64,000 nt of DNA from Himantopus leucocephalus (taxonomy: Eukaryota; Chordata; Aves; Charadriiformes; Recurvirostridae), in contig RSEF01000014.1 in NCBI GenBank assembly GCA_003993805.1, positions 3,659,941 through 3,723,940 on the forward strand. Direction: 5' to 3'. This document shows positions 38,631 through 50,551 of this stretch, in pieces. The notes under the pieces were generated by a model that made no database searches, was not told the origin of the DNA, and was given only the letters and a program-made list of their open reading frames with translations. A program made the translations under genes and the position numbers. The first letter of the stretch is position 1, and the number at the start of each line of letters is the position of its first letter.

Positions 38631-38880
38631 GGAATCATAGATTTATAGACTGAGGTTGGAAGGCACCTCTGGAGATCGCCTAGCTAATCTCTCTGCACAA
38701 GGTTGCCCAAGACTGTGTCCTGTCAAGTCTTTAATATCTTCAAGGATGGAGTGTTCACAACCTCTGGGCAACCTGTTAGAGTGTTCCACCACCCTTACAG
38801 TTAAAAAAGCTTTTTCTTATTTTTGTTGTATTTCAGATTGTGCCCATTATGAGGATAATACGAAGAAAATCTTTATCTTC
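38631..38880 (-). mobile_element. Degraded, 5'-truncated CR1 LINE 3' fragment
   Basis: The plus strand reads AATCATAG, then GGTTGGAAGGCACCTCTGGA, GGTTGCCCAAGA, CACAACCTCTGGGCAACCTG, CCACCCTTACAGTTAAA and TTTCAGATTGTGCCCATT. In that order these are the hallmarks of the reverse complement of the CR1 3' region in birds and other sauropsids, so the element lies on the minus strand. The AATCATAG block is its decayed ATTCTATG-type 3' terminus. Only about 250 bp remain and the sequence is clearly diverged, so it is old and immobile. The start frame of 38656-38883 is repeat-derived and not a gene. Confidence 0.9.
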
Positions 38881-39689
38881 TAAAAAATGAGATTTGAATC
38901 AGAAGCCACAGAGATAGAAAAATGGAACATCACAACATTTTAGTGTTTCTTTTCACTTTTTACAGCTTTTAGCTTTTTACATACTTGAAATCATATACCC
39001 TCTTATGATGATTTATGCTGAAAGACTCAATTATACGGTCCAAAGAATGGTGACGCTTGTTGCCAAAGATCCCTCCTGGTCTTATATATGTATTTACAAA
39101 GAGCTAATGCATGTGATTTTTTTTGATAGATTGATAAAAATGTGATTAAAACACGAGTGTACATGTTATAACAAGTTTTATTTATCTGTAATGTACTGAT
39201 CATGAGTGCAAATAAACGTTAATTGAAGCAAGTATTAATAGATAAGCCTTCACCAGCTAGGAGATGTAGCAATCTAATTCAGCAGTGCCAATTCTTGATT
39301 CAGGTTTTGCTCTGCATGGACTGGAAAATTTAACTTGTGATGTCTACTTTATTATTACAAAGAATTTGTTATTCAGCATGTAAACAGACAAATTAGCAGA
39401 GCCAGAATCTCTTTTTCACTCTAAGACATGAAAGTGGACTATAAAGGAAACTATTTGACCAAACCCATGACTGAGCTAATGCAGCATTAAAATTGAAAAA
39501 CATACAAACTGAGATTACAAATTATAGAGATTGACAACAGAAAGAATACATTAATGACAGTTCACAGCATAAGGAATAAAAAAAAAAAATTACATTTCCA
39601 TGATTAACCACTAGCATTTGATACAATAACGGAGCGAAATGCTAGCAGATTTATGTTATTTTACTGAAAACTGTTAACTGAATCTGAGT

Positions 39690-39711
39690 TTCAAATTAAA
39701 ATTAATTTGAA
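39690..39711. repeat. AT-rich inverted repeat, 10-bp arms
   Basis: TTCAAATTAA at 39690-39699 is the exact reverse complement of TTAATTTGAA at 39702-39711, with AA between. It is followed by more TTAAT motifs (homeodomain-like cores). In AT-rich DNA such arms arise easily. Confidence 0.65.
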
Positions 39712-40386
39712 TTAATTTTTAACAATGAAATTAATGTCTTTGTAACAGTGTCTAGCTATTTCATACAGATCAGTTAAAATGTTTTGCCTCATCACATCTG
39801 TGCCCGATTGTATGAAATCACTGCACTTAAAAGGGAGAAATCCCCAAAGGAACAACCTCACAACAAAAACTTTAGGCAATATTCCTTCCAGAATTTAATA
39901 ATCAGTGAATTCAGTCTTAGAGACATTAATCTTATTTTCTGTACACTATAATCATATTCTAGGACCTAAATCAGATCTTAAAAGTTATTAATTAAAACTG
40001 ACCCTGTAATTTCCATCTATAGGATGCCTAATCAGACATAACCTTTATGGGATTTTTCATTTTCACACTGAAGTGCAGTCATTTATTTTTACAGTGAGAA
40101 GAAACTCTTCAAGACTAGATTTTTTTTTTTATTTTATATTTCATTGCTTCCTAATAGACAGAACTAAAGCCCTAGAGAGTTTTTTATGTATATTAAGACT
40201 GTAATTTTTTCTCCTAGACTAAGGTATCACAACTCTACAGCAGTTCTATGACTAGTATCTCAATGTTCTGTAACTGCTAACTCTTTCACGAATAAAGATA
40301 TAATCAGCAACGATATACAAGTTTGTGCTATAAAGCACATATTAAATATATCAGAATTATTATATGTATTTACAGTGGTTTATATT

Positions 40387-40418
40387 AAAATATTATTAAA
40401 CCAAAATATTATTAAACC
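40387..40418. repeat. Perfect 16-bp tandem duplication
   Basis: AAAATATTATTAAACC occurs twice back to back (40387-40402 and 40403-40418) without a mismatch, which points to a recent slippage or duplication event. It lies in the last SNX29 intron. Confidence 0.85.
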
Positions 40419-43400
40419 TAACAGAATAGAATAATTGCAGGTACAGTACAAAAGTTACAACTGAATAATGTCATAAACACTTCACAGAGTCCATAATGTT
40501 CAAGATCTCCTGTTGACAAAGCTCAAAATCCATTATGAAAGGACAATACTGGAGGAGATGGCATTATAAAGTGTAACTGAAATACATTTTCTTTTAGATG
40601 CTTTTTCTTACTCACTAACAGTGCCAGGTCATGACTCAGAAAATAAAGGGCATTGAGAATTCAAATGATAGCCTAGCAACAATGATACTTTCTAAAATGT
40701 GCTCCTTTTATCATTGTCTGAAAGACTTTTATATTAATTTAATACTGCTGCTCTAGCTGCAGAGGAAGAGTCTGATATCTCAGTAGAAAAATGCATTAAA
40801 AACCCACTTTGTCTACTGTAGATGAGATATATAGTTATTTTACTCAACAGCTAAGCTTTTCCAGAATCCCACTAATATTCCCATAGAGAAGTATCTACTC
40901 TAGCTAAGAGAGAATGCTGATACATCTGTTATTTGAGAAAAAGCTCCAAGGAAATAATTCATGGATACACATATGAACAGAACCTTTTTGCCATAATGTC
41001 CAGATATCAAAGAATATTCCTGAAACCACTACAGTCCATTGCTTCATGCGATGTGTTAAGAATTATGAAATGCCCAAATGCAAAAAAAAAGCTAAAAGTA
41101 AACACAGTCTTTTTGCAATATATCATACAGCTATACCCAAAAAAGTTAGCATTAATGCAGCACATCATATTGCTGTTTATGAATTGTTGACAAATGGTGT
41201 TGGCAAATTTCCTTGAGTAAATATCTTTGAACAAATTTCTTTCCTTAGAGATAACGGCTTTATTTTTGATCACAACGTTTCACATACTAAACTGTACCCA
41301 TATTGAGAAAACAGGTTACTTAAATATGCTGCTTTCTCAATAAAACTTTTTGTTTGGTTTGGGTTTGGGGGGTTTTTTACATCAGCAGAATAGGCTAATG
41401 GTGTTTATTCTGACTTGTGCATCATTGGTAGAACCCATTATGTGGGGTTGTGATTTTGAATCTTTTCTTGTGCAGGTCCTCGTACCTGGCACTTTTTTTA
41501 CTAAACAAAAACATAAGATCTAAGTTTATTTACACGTTTATAAAAGAGATGAGATTAACTATCAGAAAGTTAACTGTTTAGGACTGAGGAATAAGAGGAA
41601 ATTTGTTTTCCTGTTTTTAACATAAGTGGCTAAGAGCTTATAAATAAACTATTCTTGAAATGTCATTTCTCAAAGTAGAATAAAAAGATTCTGTAATAAA
41701 ATATTTCTGTAATAATAGTGTATTAAGATTTAAAAAAACACCTCAAAAGTATTATCATTGCCTTTACATCAGTCCTGTACTACCTCATAGTTATCGTCTC
41801 ACAGTATGGTCACTGTTGAATTGTACAATGACAGATTTTTTTTTAAAATATGTGAAATGCTAATAATTGAAATCAAATAAAAATCTGAAAACAAAACAAT
41901 TTTGGTTAAAGCATGTAAATAATGCATCACAGTTCAAGTAATGAACGGCTACTATGAATACGTTTTCCATCGATTAAGGCCAAAGCTTCAAATTAATATT
42001 TCTAACTAGAGTATCCACAGTATTTCTTAATCTAACGGCTTCTGGTTAAAACTGTTGTCCACTTTTGTCATATTTTAATATCAGTTGGGTTGCTATCTTT
42101 ATGACCACTTGTACTGTTGAGGTAATGATAATTATTACAGCAACTCAATGCATACCTGACACCATAATCATCATTTATTAAAATATCTTACACTCCACAA
42201 AGCTTGACATTTAATTTCTTTCATAAGAAAACTCATTGAGGAGGAAAAACTAGCTAGCCTCGACTTACAGATGTTATTGTGCATTACTGCTTGTCTGTGT
42301 GGAACTCAGGATAATCGATTATAACAAGCCAATGAAAATATGGGACCTTAAATAGCACATTGTTCGGAATTTATTTTCCCGCTCCACATTTAAAGCAGCA
42401 AGTTATGAAATGAAGTTGACAAGAAATTATCAGTTCACTAATTCACACAGCTGCACTTAACTATCTTAAAATAAAATTGGACAGGAAGAGCAAAAATTGA
42501 GTTCAAAATTCAATTGCAAATGTATTTGCCCCCCTCTCCTTTAAAAAACAAAATGAAGTACAACATGAAGGACAACTTCTTTAAAATGACTTAACAAAAA
42601 GCCAGGTATGGGCCCCTCACCCAGAAGTACTTGAAACCATTTCAATCTTTACAGCCCTTAGTCAAATTCTACAGAGTTTGTCCCTACAAACATCATTTTG
42701 CAATTTATAAAAACAACGTCAAGATGCCTCATAAAATTGATTTCTGCTTTTTCAAACCCAGGAAAAATTAAAAACAACATGAATATCACAAAATACATCT
42801 TGATATTCTTCCATTTATCTATTACACTTTCTAATAAATATACCTTTCTTGAAATAAAGTTGCAACTTGAAAATCTGCAACTCTGCACAAGACCATGCAA
42901 ACAGTACAGCTAAGTATGCATGCTTCTACTGAAACATATTAATTTTAAAGTGGTCTTGATTCTGCAAATTGATCCATCCATGGATTCACAGGCATGCATG
43001 CACAATCCCTGTGCAGAGGCTTGTGGACAGCAAATTTAATATGATGGCTTACTATGAATGTGCATTCAATCTAGACATAATTTTTACAGGTGTAGTACTG
43101 AAAAACCCCTGCACTGAAAAATTATTAGTGAAAGAAGTAAGTTAACACCACTTTCAAAACCAAATTTTCACTAATGTTATTTCTTAAGTAGTTCTAAATA
43201 TCAATTACAAATACTGTAAAGAACGATGTTTACAGCAAAATGGAAAGATTTTAACAGACAATATCCCTGGTATGATTATATATCAAAGGGTTCATTTTGA
43301 GATTCTTAACAGATGACTGTGTTAATCTATTTCTGGACATATTCAACATTAACGTCAATGAAATCAGAACATGCATCAGCAGATTGCAAAATTCAGCAAG

Positions 43401-43837
43401 AAAGAGTTCAACAGCTTGACTTTTTAATTTGGTTAGTAAGTACCCTAATAGTGCTGCACCCTCATCCCCCAAAATAAATTTAAAAACAAAAATATAAACC
43501 CCACACAAACAAAGGAAAACAAACCTGAAAAAGACCAAATAAAAGAAATCAAAACTACCTAACATTTGAAGAGTATGTATGGATGCAAATTTTGAGGTCA
43601 CTTGGATATTTTTGAAAGTTTTACACAGTAATTTTTGTTCAAAGTCACCATGTAAATAAACAAAACTTGCTATATATGTCATATATTTCTTTAAATATAA
43701 CAAAAGCACTTATAATTTGAACAGAAGCCTTCTATTTAAAAAAACACTGTTTAAAAGGTTTTGGAGATGCTGGCATTATATTTTAAATTAAATGGTGATG
43801 AAGAAAGTATGTTCTTGACTACCTGACAGATACTTAC

Positions 43838-43977
43838 ACAAAAAAGGGCATCAGCTGAATCAGAGTCTCTTTTTTGGGATTGGCTGTGAATTCTGGCACG
43901 GTTTGAATAATTTTGTTCATTACGTTCCTTAGGTAATTTTGTAACTGCTTACGTCGCTCTTCTACAAACTTTGCATC
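43838..43977 (-). CDS. SNX29: SNX29 internal exon, second half of the PX domain
   Basis: A minus-strand acceptor CTATTTTTAG (AG at 43979-43978) opens the exon at 43977. It starts in phase 0 with GAT, encodes 46 residues, and leaves two bases (GT) before a perfect GTAAGT donor at 43837. The peptide begins DAKFVEERRKQLQNYL and continues through NKIIQTVPEF to PKKETLIQLMPFF. The RRKxLxxYL pattern (residues 8-16) is the PX-domain alpha-helix that carries a conserved phosphoinositide-contacting Arg, by family knowledge. The rest is the domain's C-terminal helices. It joins seamlessly to GNK in the upstream exon and to (V)DIPP in the downstream one. The reading frame would stop at once after PFFV if splicing failed (TAA within the donor). 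Confidence 0.95.
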
Positions 43978-45151
43978 CTAAAAATAGAAAGGAAAAAATA
44001 TAAATAGCACAAAGAATGTGTTTTTCAATTCTATAATGTAACTGAACAATCCTAATAAACACAAAATTTGATCCTTTGATGATCTATGTTTATTATGTCT
44101 ATAGAAATATGTTGGCAATATGTAAAAACACCCTTGATAAAGGAAAATCATGCAACCTAATAAAAACCTGTTTCAGAAAAACATCCATTGACAGGATGCC
44201 AAATTGTCTCCTTGGCAGAATGTCTCTTCTACAGAACAGAATTCTTTTCGTAACAGCAGATCTCCCTAAAATACTACAATCTTAGAAAGGCAGTGCATAA
44301 CAGCGGCATACAGGCAGTGGCACAACAATTTGTGCAATTCTTTTTGAGATCCAGAATTACCAGTCTTCACAGAAGGAAACACCAACTTGTTCCCACCATT
44401 TCTTCACAATTCATACTTTACGGATGTTGGGTACACAAACTCCAGAATGGATTAATATGTCTCCAGTAAAATGTTATTTTACGTTATTAGATTATTATTT
44501 TGTGATGGAGTTTTCCTATAGTAGATTGCTTTTTTTAAAGATTATATCACAACTCTCATAAGAACATTTTATTGAAGTTCCTATAGTATTTTAGACCTCA
44601 GGATTTTGTACTTTATTGGCCCCAATAAATAAAATAATTCTATAAACTCCACATTCTGCTGAGGGGCTTACAAATTAAAAGTCTACCAACCAGCACAATG
44701 CCATGCATCCTATAACTTACACCTAGCTTAAACTTTTCCCTGTGAGGGATCGGAGTTACAGTGAAATATAATATAAAGTCTACACATTTCACACTAATAT
44801 AAGACTATAATAGGTTTACAATGAAACCATGTGCTGGCTGGTTTGTACTACAGGCAGTATGCCGTATCTCATAAATGCAGGCATTTTGATCACCTGGTTT
44901 AAGTGTCAGAGTATGTTCTTTAGCCATAAAGCCAAAACTATTATTAGACAATTACAGCTCTCAACAGAAGACTATTATCTATAAGATGTGTCTATCCAAC
45001 CTGTATTATTTATCTGTGTAAGAAAAGCCGTTGAAATAAATTCTTGTTTCTTGCAAAAACAAAAAAAAAGACAACCCACCAACAAAACACCATAAATACA
45101 TTTGACAACACTGAATAAATTCATTGTATTAAAAAGGTTCAAGCCATGCTG

Positions 45152-45170
45152 CCATGCATGGGATGCAAAT
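45152..45170. promoter_or_regulatory. CCATGCATGG palindrome beside a canonical octamer ATGCAAAT
   Basis: The 10-bp palindrome at 45152-45161 is followed one base later by ATGCAAAT (45163-45170), the consensus for POU-family factors. Motif occurrence only, with no evidence of use. Confidence 0.25.
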
Positions 45171-47808
45171 CTGAAGATTATTCCTTCCTTAGGAAAAACA
45201 GACTAACTCATCATCAAGGCCCCTTTGAATTCAGGAGTGCTGTAGAGTTCCTAGAACCTTTACTAACATTTTGTCCTGTTCTTATCTCTCATTAGAAGTT
45301 ACCAGGAACACCAACATTTTTAGGAGACATAAGAAAATGAGAAAAGATTCTAAATGACATTTCTCAAAGTAGTAACTTAAACTCATGGAATTTGAAAAAA
45401 AAAAATAAAAAAATAAAATCAACCAATGTTAAGTAAAGTACATTTGCAAATATTGGAAACTAATCCTGTATACTAAAAATAGCCTCATTTTTAATAATTT
45501 AAATAAGTCTTTCCTGGTCTTGCCTTTTATTTGCATGTGATTACTTAATAACATTTAATTGTAATTACTGTAACATTTATAATTGCTGAAGACATTCATA
45601 CTTACAGGCTTCAAAAACTTAGGCAGTGCTTGTGTTGTTTAATTAAGTTAACAAAATTCCAAAATATATACAGATTCAGTTTTTGGGTTTCTAGATATGA
45701 TCTTACACAGATGTTCAGCCCTGTTTCACATTCCAGTTTTATATGTAATAATGTAATAATCAAATCAGTGTGAAAATAAAAAACCCCTATGTATTATATG
45801 GTTTTCTATTTCTTTTTTATCAGTCGCATTGTTTTTCAACAACATACACACTCTACACACACAAATTGTGTAGCAAATGATTCTAGTGTTAATTGATTTA
45901 CTGATAAATGGAGAGGTGAAGTCTGAAAACTCTTGGAAACTGATACTTCATTAAAAAACAAAGCTGCATTCATGCAATCCACTCTGCAGAGTCACTCACC
46001 CAGTACTCCACAACTGAGTACAGTTACTACTCAAACGGAACAGAGCAACAGCTTGCTCCGTGCCCCGCTGCACTGACGAAGTCTGGACAAATGTGTGGAA
46101 CAGAAGTCTATACAAGCTGTTGGGAAACGTTAAAGCAAAAATTTTAATATGTGGCGACATATAATATTAGAATAAAATGGAATGCTATTAATAAATAAGT
46201 GTAGTGCAATACTAATTAATTGACTCAAATAGATTTAAGTATTTTTCCTCTTTTCACTAAGATTTTTGTTCCTACTGGATACTTTGACTAGCTAAAGGAA
46301 CAGCCTTGTCTTCCCATCTTTTCACTCAAAGGATTTAAAGCATCACATCATCACATTGGTAGGGAGACTAATTTGCTACTCTGTGAGGCAGAAGACAAGA
46401 AAGTGTGGCATATAGGAGATCTCAGAGGAAAAGAAAAAGTTTGTGGAACGGCTTCGGTTCCGAAAGATTTAACCACATGAGTAGTGGTGCTGTTTGGCAC
46501 ATGAGACCATTTCAATCATGGAGTAATCCTCTCCCCCGGTCTTACTCGACTGCGTATAACAGAGGAAGGCAGAGCATTGCTTTGTTCTAAGAGCCTGGTC
46601 CCAGTGCAGACACAGCCTCAGCTTAGAGCTGTTCCTGTAGAACTGGCCTCATCCTCACTACGCTTCCTTGATTCTCCTTTCATCACTTCTACCAATTATG
46701 TCTTCAAGCTCCAAGGAAAATCTCCATTTTTAAAGTAACACATTCATTAGCACTTTTTCAGTTCTTAAGTTTTTTTTGGTCACAAATCCTCAACAACAGT
46801 ATTTTCAGAGAAAACATTTCAATTACATTAAACTTTGCTCTTAAATGGAAGCTGCATTCTTTTAGTATGACTTCGGTACTGCACATATATTTATATAAGT
46901 ACATCTTCTCTCACAGGCAGGACCATTTTGTTATAAACACGGGAGCAAAATGCTGAATGTAGGTACTTTCTATCCCTTATGTTATTGTAAAGAATCTCAT
47001 TAACTACAGATAACAGCACAAATGAGTTTTCTAATTAAGACTGCCGGAATATGCTTGGGGAATGCATTTCTGCTGTTTACAGCTGACCAAACTAGTGCTT
47101 ATAATACAGCTATTTTTCTGCCATTTATACAAGCAAAATACAGAAAATCTCAGAAATTAAACTCAGACTGAGAACAGTTAAAAATGCTCTTTTAGCCTGA
47201 TATAAATTTGATCTCTAAGAAAACCCAGTGATCTACCATGAAATTCTATACCATGCCCATTGCCCTTACCAGAAGTAATGTAAACCAAGGTCAAAACAAT
47301 TCAGCTGTAGGTCTATACTTTATCGTTAAATGTGCATTTTGCAACAGCAGGTCGGCTACTCAGAAGAATTATTTTACCACACAGTTGTTACTGCCAAGTT
47401 CTAGCAGTAATAAAGAGTTTTTGTCGCAAAATAGTAAATACAATAATTGCTAACAGAAAAACATAACTAGCTCAAAGCCTGACCAAATTATAAAAAGGGA
47501 ACTGTTACCCTCTTTTCATTGGGCCCAATTATCTACAACTGAAATCTAGTTAGTATTTTATATTCCAACTCCTAAATGATATTTTTATTTACAAGCAAAA
47601 AGTAAAGGGAAGGATTTCAATTTGGATTTGTATCAGTGAAAAAAACCCCATACTTTTAGTACATATCTTTGGTGATTGTATGAGATTGTATCTGTCAATA
47701 CAAATCTACACTTGCCCATCTATTCACAAAGGAAACAGCAAAGATCCTCCCCTAAGATTCAATATACAGATTTACGTATGCTTGATATGAGTGTACTTTG
47801 GGGACAAA

Positions 47809-47827
47809 GTAATTTTGTTAAAATTAC
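47809..47827. repeat. Small inverted repeat, 8-bp arms
   Basis: GTAATTTT and AAAATTAC flank a GTT centre. It is a minor AT-rich hairpin, compatible with chance. Confidence 0.5.
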
Positions 47828-50529
47828 AACTACATATACTTTTTCAAAAAACCTTACATTTTCACAGTATTACAGGTTAGATTATGGAGTTTCATTTTTA
47901 GGAAAATAAATGCAAGTATGGGAAGGTGAAATAACAGTACTAAATAAACACACACTTTCAACATCTCACTGAAGAGAGATCCTGCTAACATAGCTGAAAA
48001 GGAAACCTGCTCTCAAAAATATGGATGGATATAATTACAAAGATCAAAGGTATTTTCTGAAATTCAGGTAGGAAAAATATATAGAAGAAATTGAATGGGT
48101 AAGATGAATAAATAGTAAGTCTTGTCTCTAACAAGGACAAAAAACTTGTGTCTTGAATCATCAAGCAAGACATTTGACCAGTTGGGATCACAATGAAGAT
48201 GTTTTCTTCACCTCACAAACGACTCTCTTTAATTGCAGGAACGCTTTATGAATTTTACCTGCCTTTATTATGTATGTTGCTTTTAAAAAAAAAAAAAACA
48301 CTAGTAGAAGCTCTGGACAAAACCCAATAAGGTCTTTCAAATCTGCCTATAAAAATAAATTTTGAATAATTTTTTTCTCATTTTTTTTTTCCAGAAGCAC
48401 ATACCAGAAATGGCACTAAAACCAGCATCATACATGTTTGGTTCCTATGCTTTCAAGAGCTGTAACTGTTTATCAGACACAAATTGTATATAATTTGAAA
48501 TTGTTACAGAAAAAACAGACTGTTCTATATTGTTTTTCCTCCATTTTCATACAGAACATACTAGATCCTTCCATAACCAACTCAGGAGCACACATTTTTA
48601 AGCACTTTCCTGAGTCAGGCCCTAGCTGCTGTTTCTACAAATCTTTCCATGAAGGTATTGGAACAACTGGCTACAATCTTACTAACTTTAAAACCAAAAG
48701 GCAAGGCTAACGAGCCCTTTCAGTTCTTCTAACTGGATCCAGTGGCAGATCGAATGATCCCACCAAACTTGAAGAAATTTAATTCTTAACTATTACTGGT
48801 AAAACATCTCCTGCTGCATTCATGAGAAGCCTAATCCTTGATCTCATGGCACTACAGCGGGCAAAAGAGTATTCAAAGGCAGCAGGAGCTCTGCTTCCAA
48901 GATCTGAGATACCTTTTCAATTCAAAAGATAAACTCTTTGGAGCCATATATCCTCAGTGTGCGGGATTATTTATAGACAGCTACTACTGCTCTTTGTAAT
49001 GGTGCTAAAATTACCTTACTGTACTTGAAAAGCAGCTCCAGTCTGACCAAAGAGAAAGCCTCACATATTCAGCACCACCTGATTAACAATCCATGAAAGC
49101 ATCTGTACATAGAAAAGGAACTAGTACCTGCAGGGATACATTGCCTATAACCATAATCCATTACACTTCCTAACTGATTAAGACTCTCTCTTTCCCTGTT
49201 AAAAAAAAAAGGGATAGAGAAGGACTCAGTTACATAAAAAATATGGTCAGATTCTGATATACATCTGTAGGGCATCTTGGCCACATTTACCACCAATTTA
49301 TGCAGCATAAACTTATATTGCACACAAATTGTTAATTGAGAATTAACATACCAGCATTCACCTTCAATTTGTAGGCATATTTTCTGAAAAAGAAAGCTAT
49401 TACTGCTTCTGCAGAAACTACTGTCAAAGTTATTTCCTAGCCCACAGTTCAAGAGCATATGCTTTTGATTAAGAGTCCACAAAATTTCAGCTAACTAGCA
49501 AAACTGCTTCAGATTGCAGAAGCATCACAACACATCTGGGAAAATATTTTTAATCTGAAATTAATGTCTCCCAAAATATTTTATGAAATTCTTTTTGACT
49601 GAGAATTTGCCAAGTTTCTGCCCACAGCAAAATGCTAATATCAAATTACAAATCTCTAAAAATGAGAACACATAATGGAAATCTTATAGACTCTCAACAG
49701 ATATTCAAAGATGATGTAAAGCTATAAAACTAAAAAACAGAGTCTGACGTACCATATTTTATGTTACGCTGTTTTGCAGCCTTTCATTACAAGCCAAGTT
49801 CATTCCAACTTGCAAGTTAAATTGTTTCACACAACTGCAGGTCTTTCATATAGACTGTTAGTATGTAACAGATGGCGAAACATTGATATTCTTCATTATT
49901 AATGGGACAGCTCACTTAAGATGTTTCAAATATTTTCCATGAGCTGTTGGAAATGATATGATTGCCATGGTTACCTGCCATGATTTAGAGACAGATAAAA
50001 CACTTTTATATTCTGGGTTTGGTGCTGTTGCAATCAACATAAAAATGCTCTGCTTCTGGTGTTCTAACCATCATTTAGCATTTAACTAACCTATTGTTAG
50101 TGCTGGGGGAAAACACAAAACCAAAACCAAACAACGAAACAGCTCAGGGCTCAATCCAACTCAATTAAAATAAAAGGAAATATGGCTTTGGAACTTTAAT
50201 GAGAGCTGTATCAGCCTCTGATACCACACAATGCATCCCATCCTAAATAACACTGACAATAGCACTATTCAAAGATGAACCTGCAAATGCAGAAATAAAC
50301 TCAGGTTATTCTAGTGTAGCCTAATATTTTTCACCATCTTGGTCAACCAGTCTTAGCATAATTATCGCATCAGTTTTTGTCTGTTTACAAGACACCAAAT
50401 TGTTAACCTCAAAATGAAGCTGGAAATCAGAAGCTGAAATGGGAGCTAATTAAATATTCAACTGATGAGTCATCCTCACTGTTTTCTGACTAAAAAGTAG
50501 TTAGATAGCAAGTATTTTTACAGGCTAAC

Positions 50530-50551
50530 TGACACCTTTGCAAAGGTGTCA
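50530..50551. repeat. Perfect 22-bp palindrome
   Basis: TGACACCTTTG at 50530-50540 is followed immediately by its exact reverse complement CAAAGGTGTCA at 50541-50551. Under equal base frequencies a spacer-free 11-bp arm is expected about 0.015 times in 64 kb. Each arm holds AGGTGTCA, close to the T-box half-site AGGTGTGA, in divergent orientation. An AP-1 consensus TGAGTCA lies 58 bp to the left at 50466-50472. It is intronic in SNX29. Confidence 0.85.

Larger units (their letters stand above)
12846..43837 (-). other. SNX29: SNX29 last intron, 30,992 bp, phase 2
   Basis: This intron lies between a strong donor (TGT/GTAAGT, GT at 43837-43836) and the acceptor at 12847-12846. It contains no recognisable exon. 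The longest open frame inside it on the plus strand (30855-31301, 148 codons) resembles nothing I know and lacks exon-like composition. Contents are listed separately: the CR1 fragment, tandem repeats at 16083, 24089 and 40387, inverted repeats at 15565, 19743 and 39690, a strand-asymmetric pyrimidine-rich block near 29.2-29.65 kb, and homopolymer tracts. The rest is AT-rich intronic sequence in which I see nothing specific. Confidence 0.9.

Noticed and set aside
38656..38883. 75-codon plus-strand frame
   Set aside because: It lies within the CR1 fragment, antisense to the element, so it is repeat-derived.
43251..43709. 152-codon minus-strand frame just below the middle SNX29 exon
   Set aside because: It lies wholly in the intron after a perfect donor. 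Its Phe/Leu/Val-rich peptide reflects A-rich plus-strand sequence, and no homologue is recognised.
49069..49482. 137-codon minus-strand frame
   Set aside because: No recognisable domain and no exon-like composition or splice pair. Treated as chance.
49962..49980. GCCATGGTTACC, similar to an RFX X-box; related CATGGTAACC motifs near 15605 and 62948
   Set aside because: Partial matches to a degenerate palindromic consensus. Such matches are expected several times in 64 kb.
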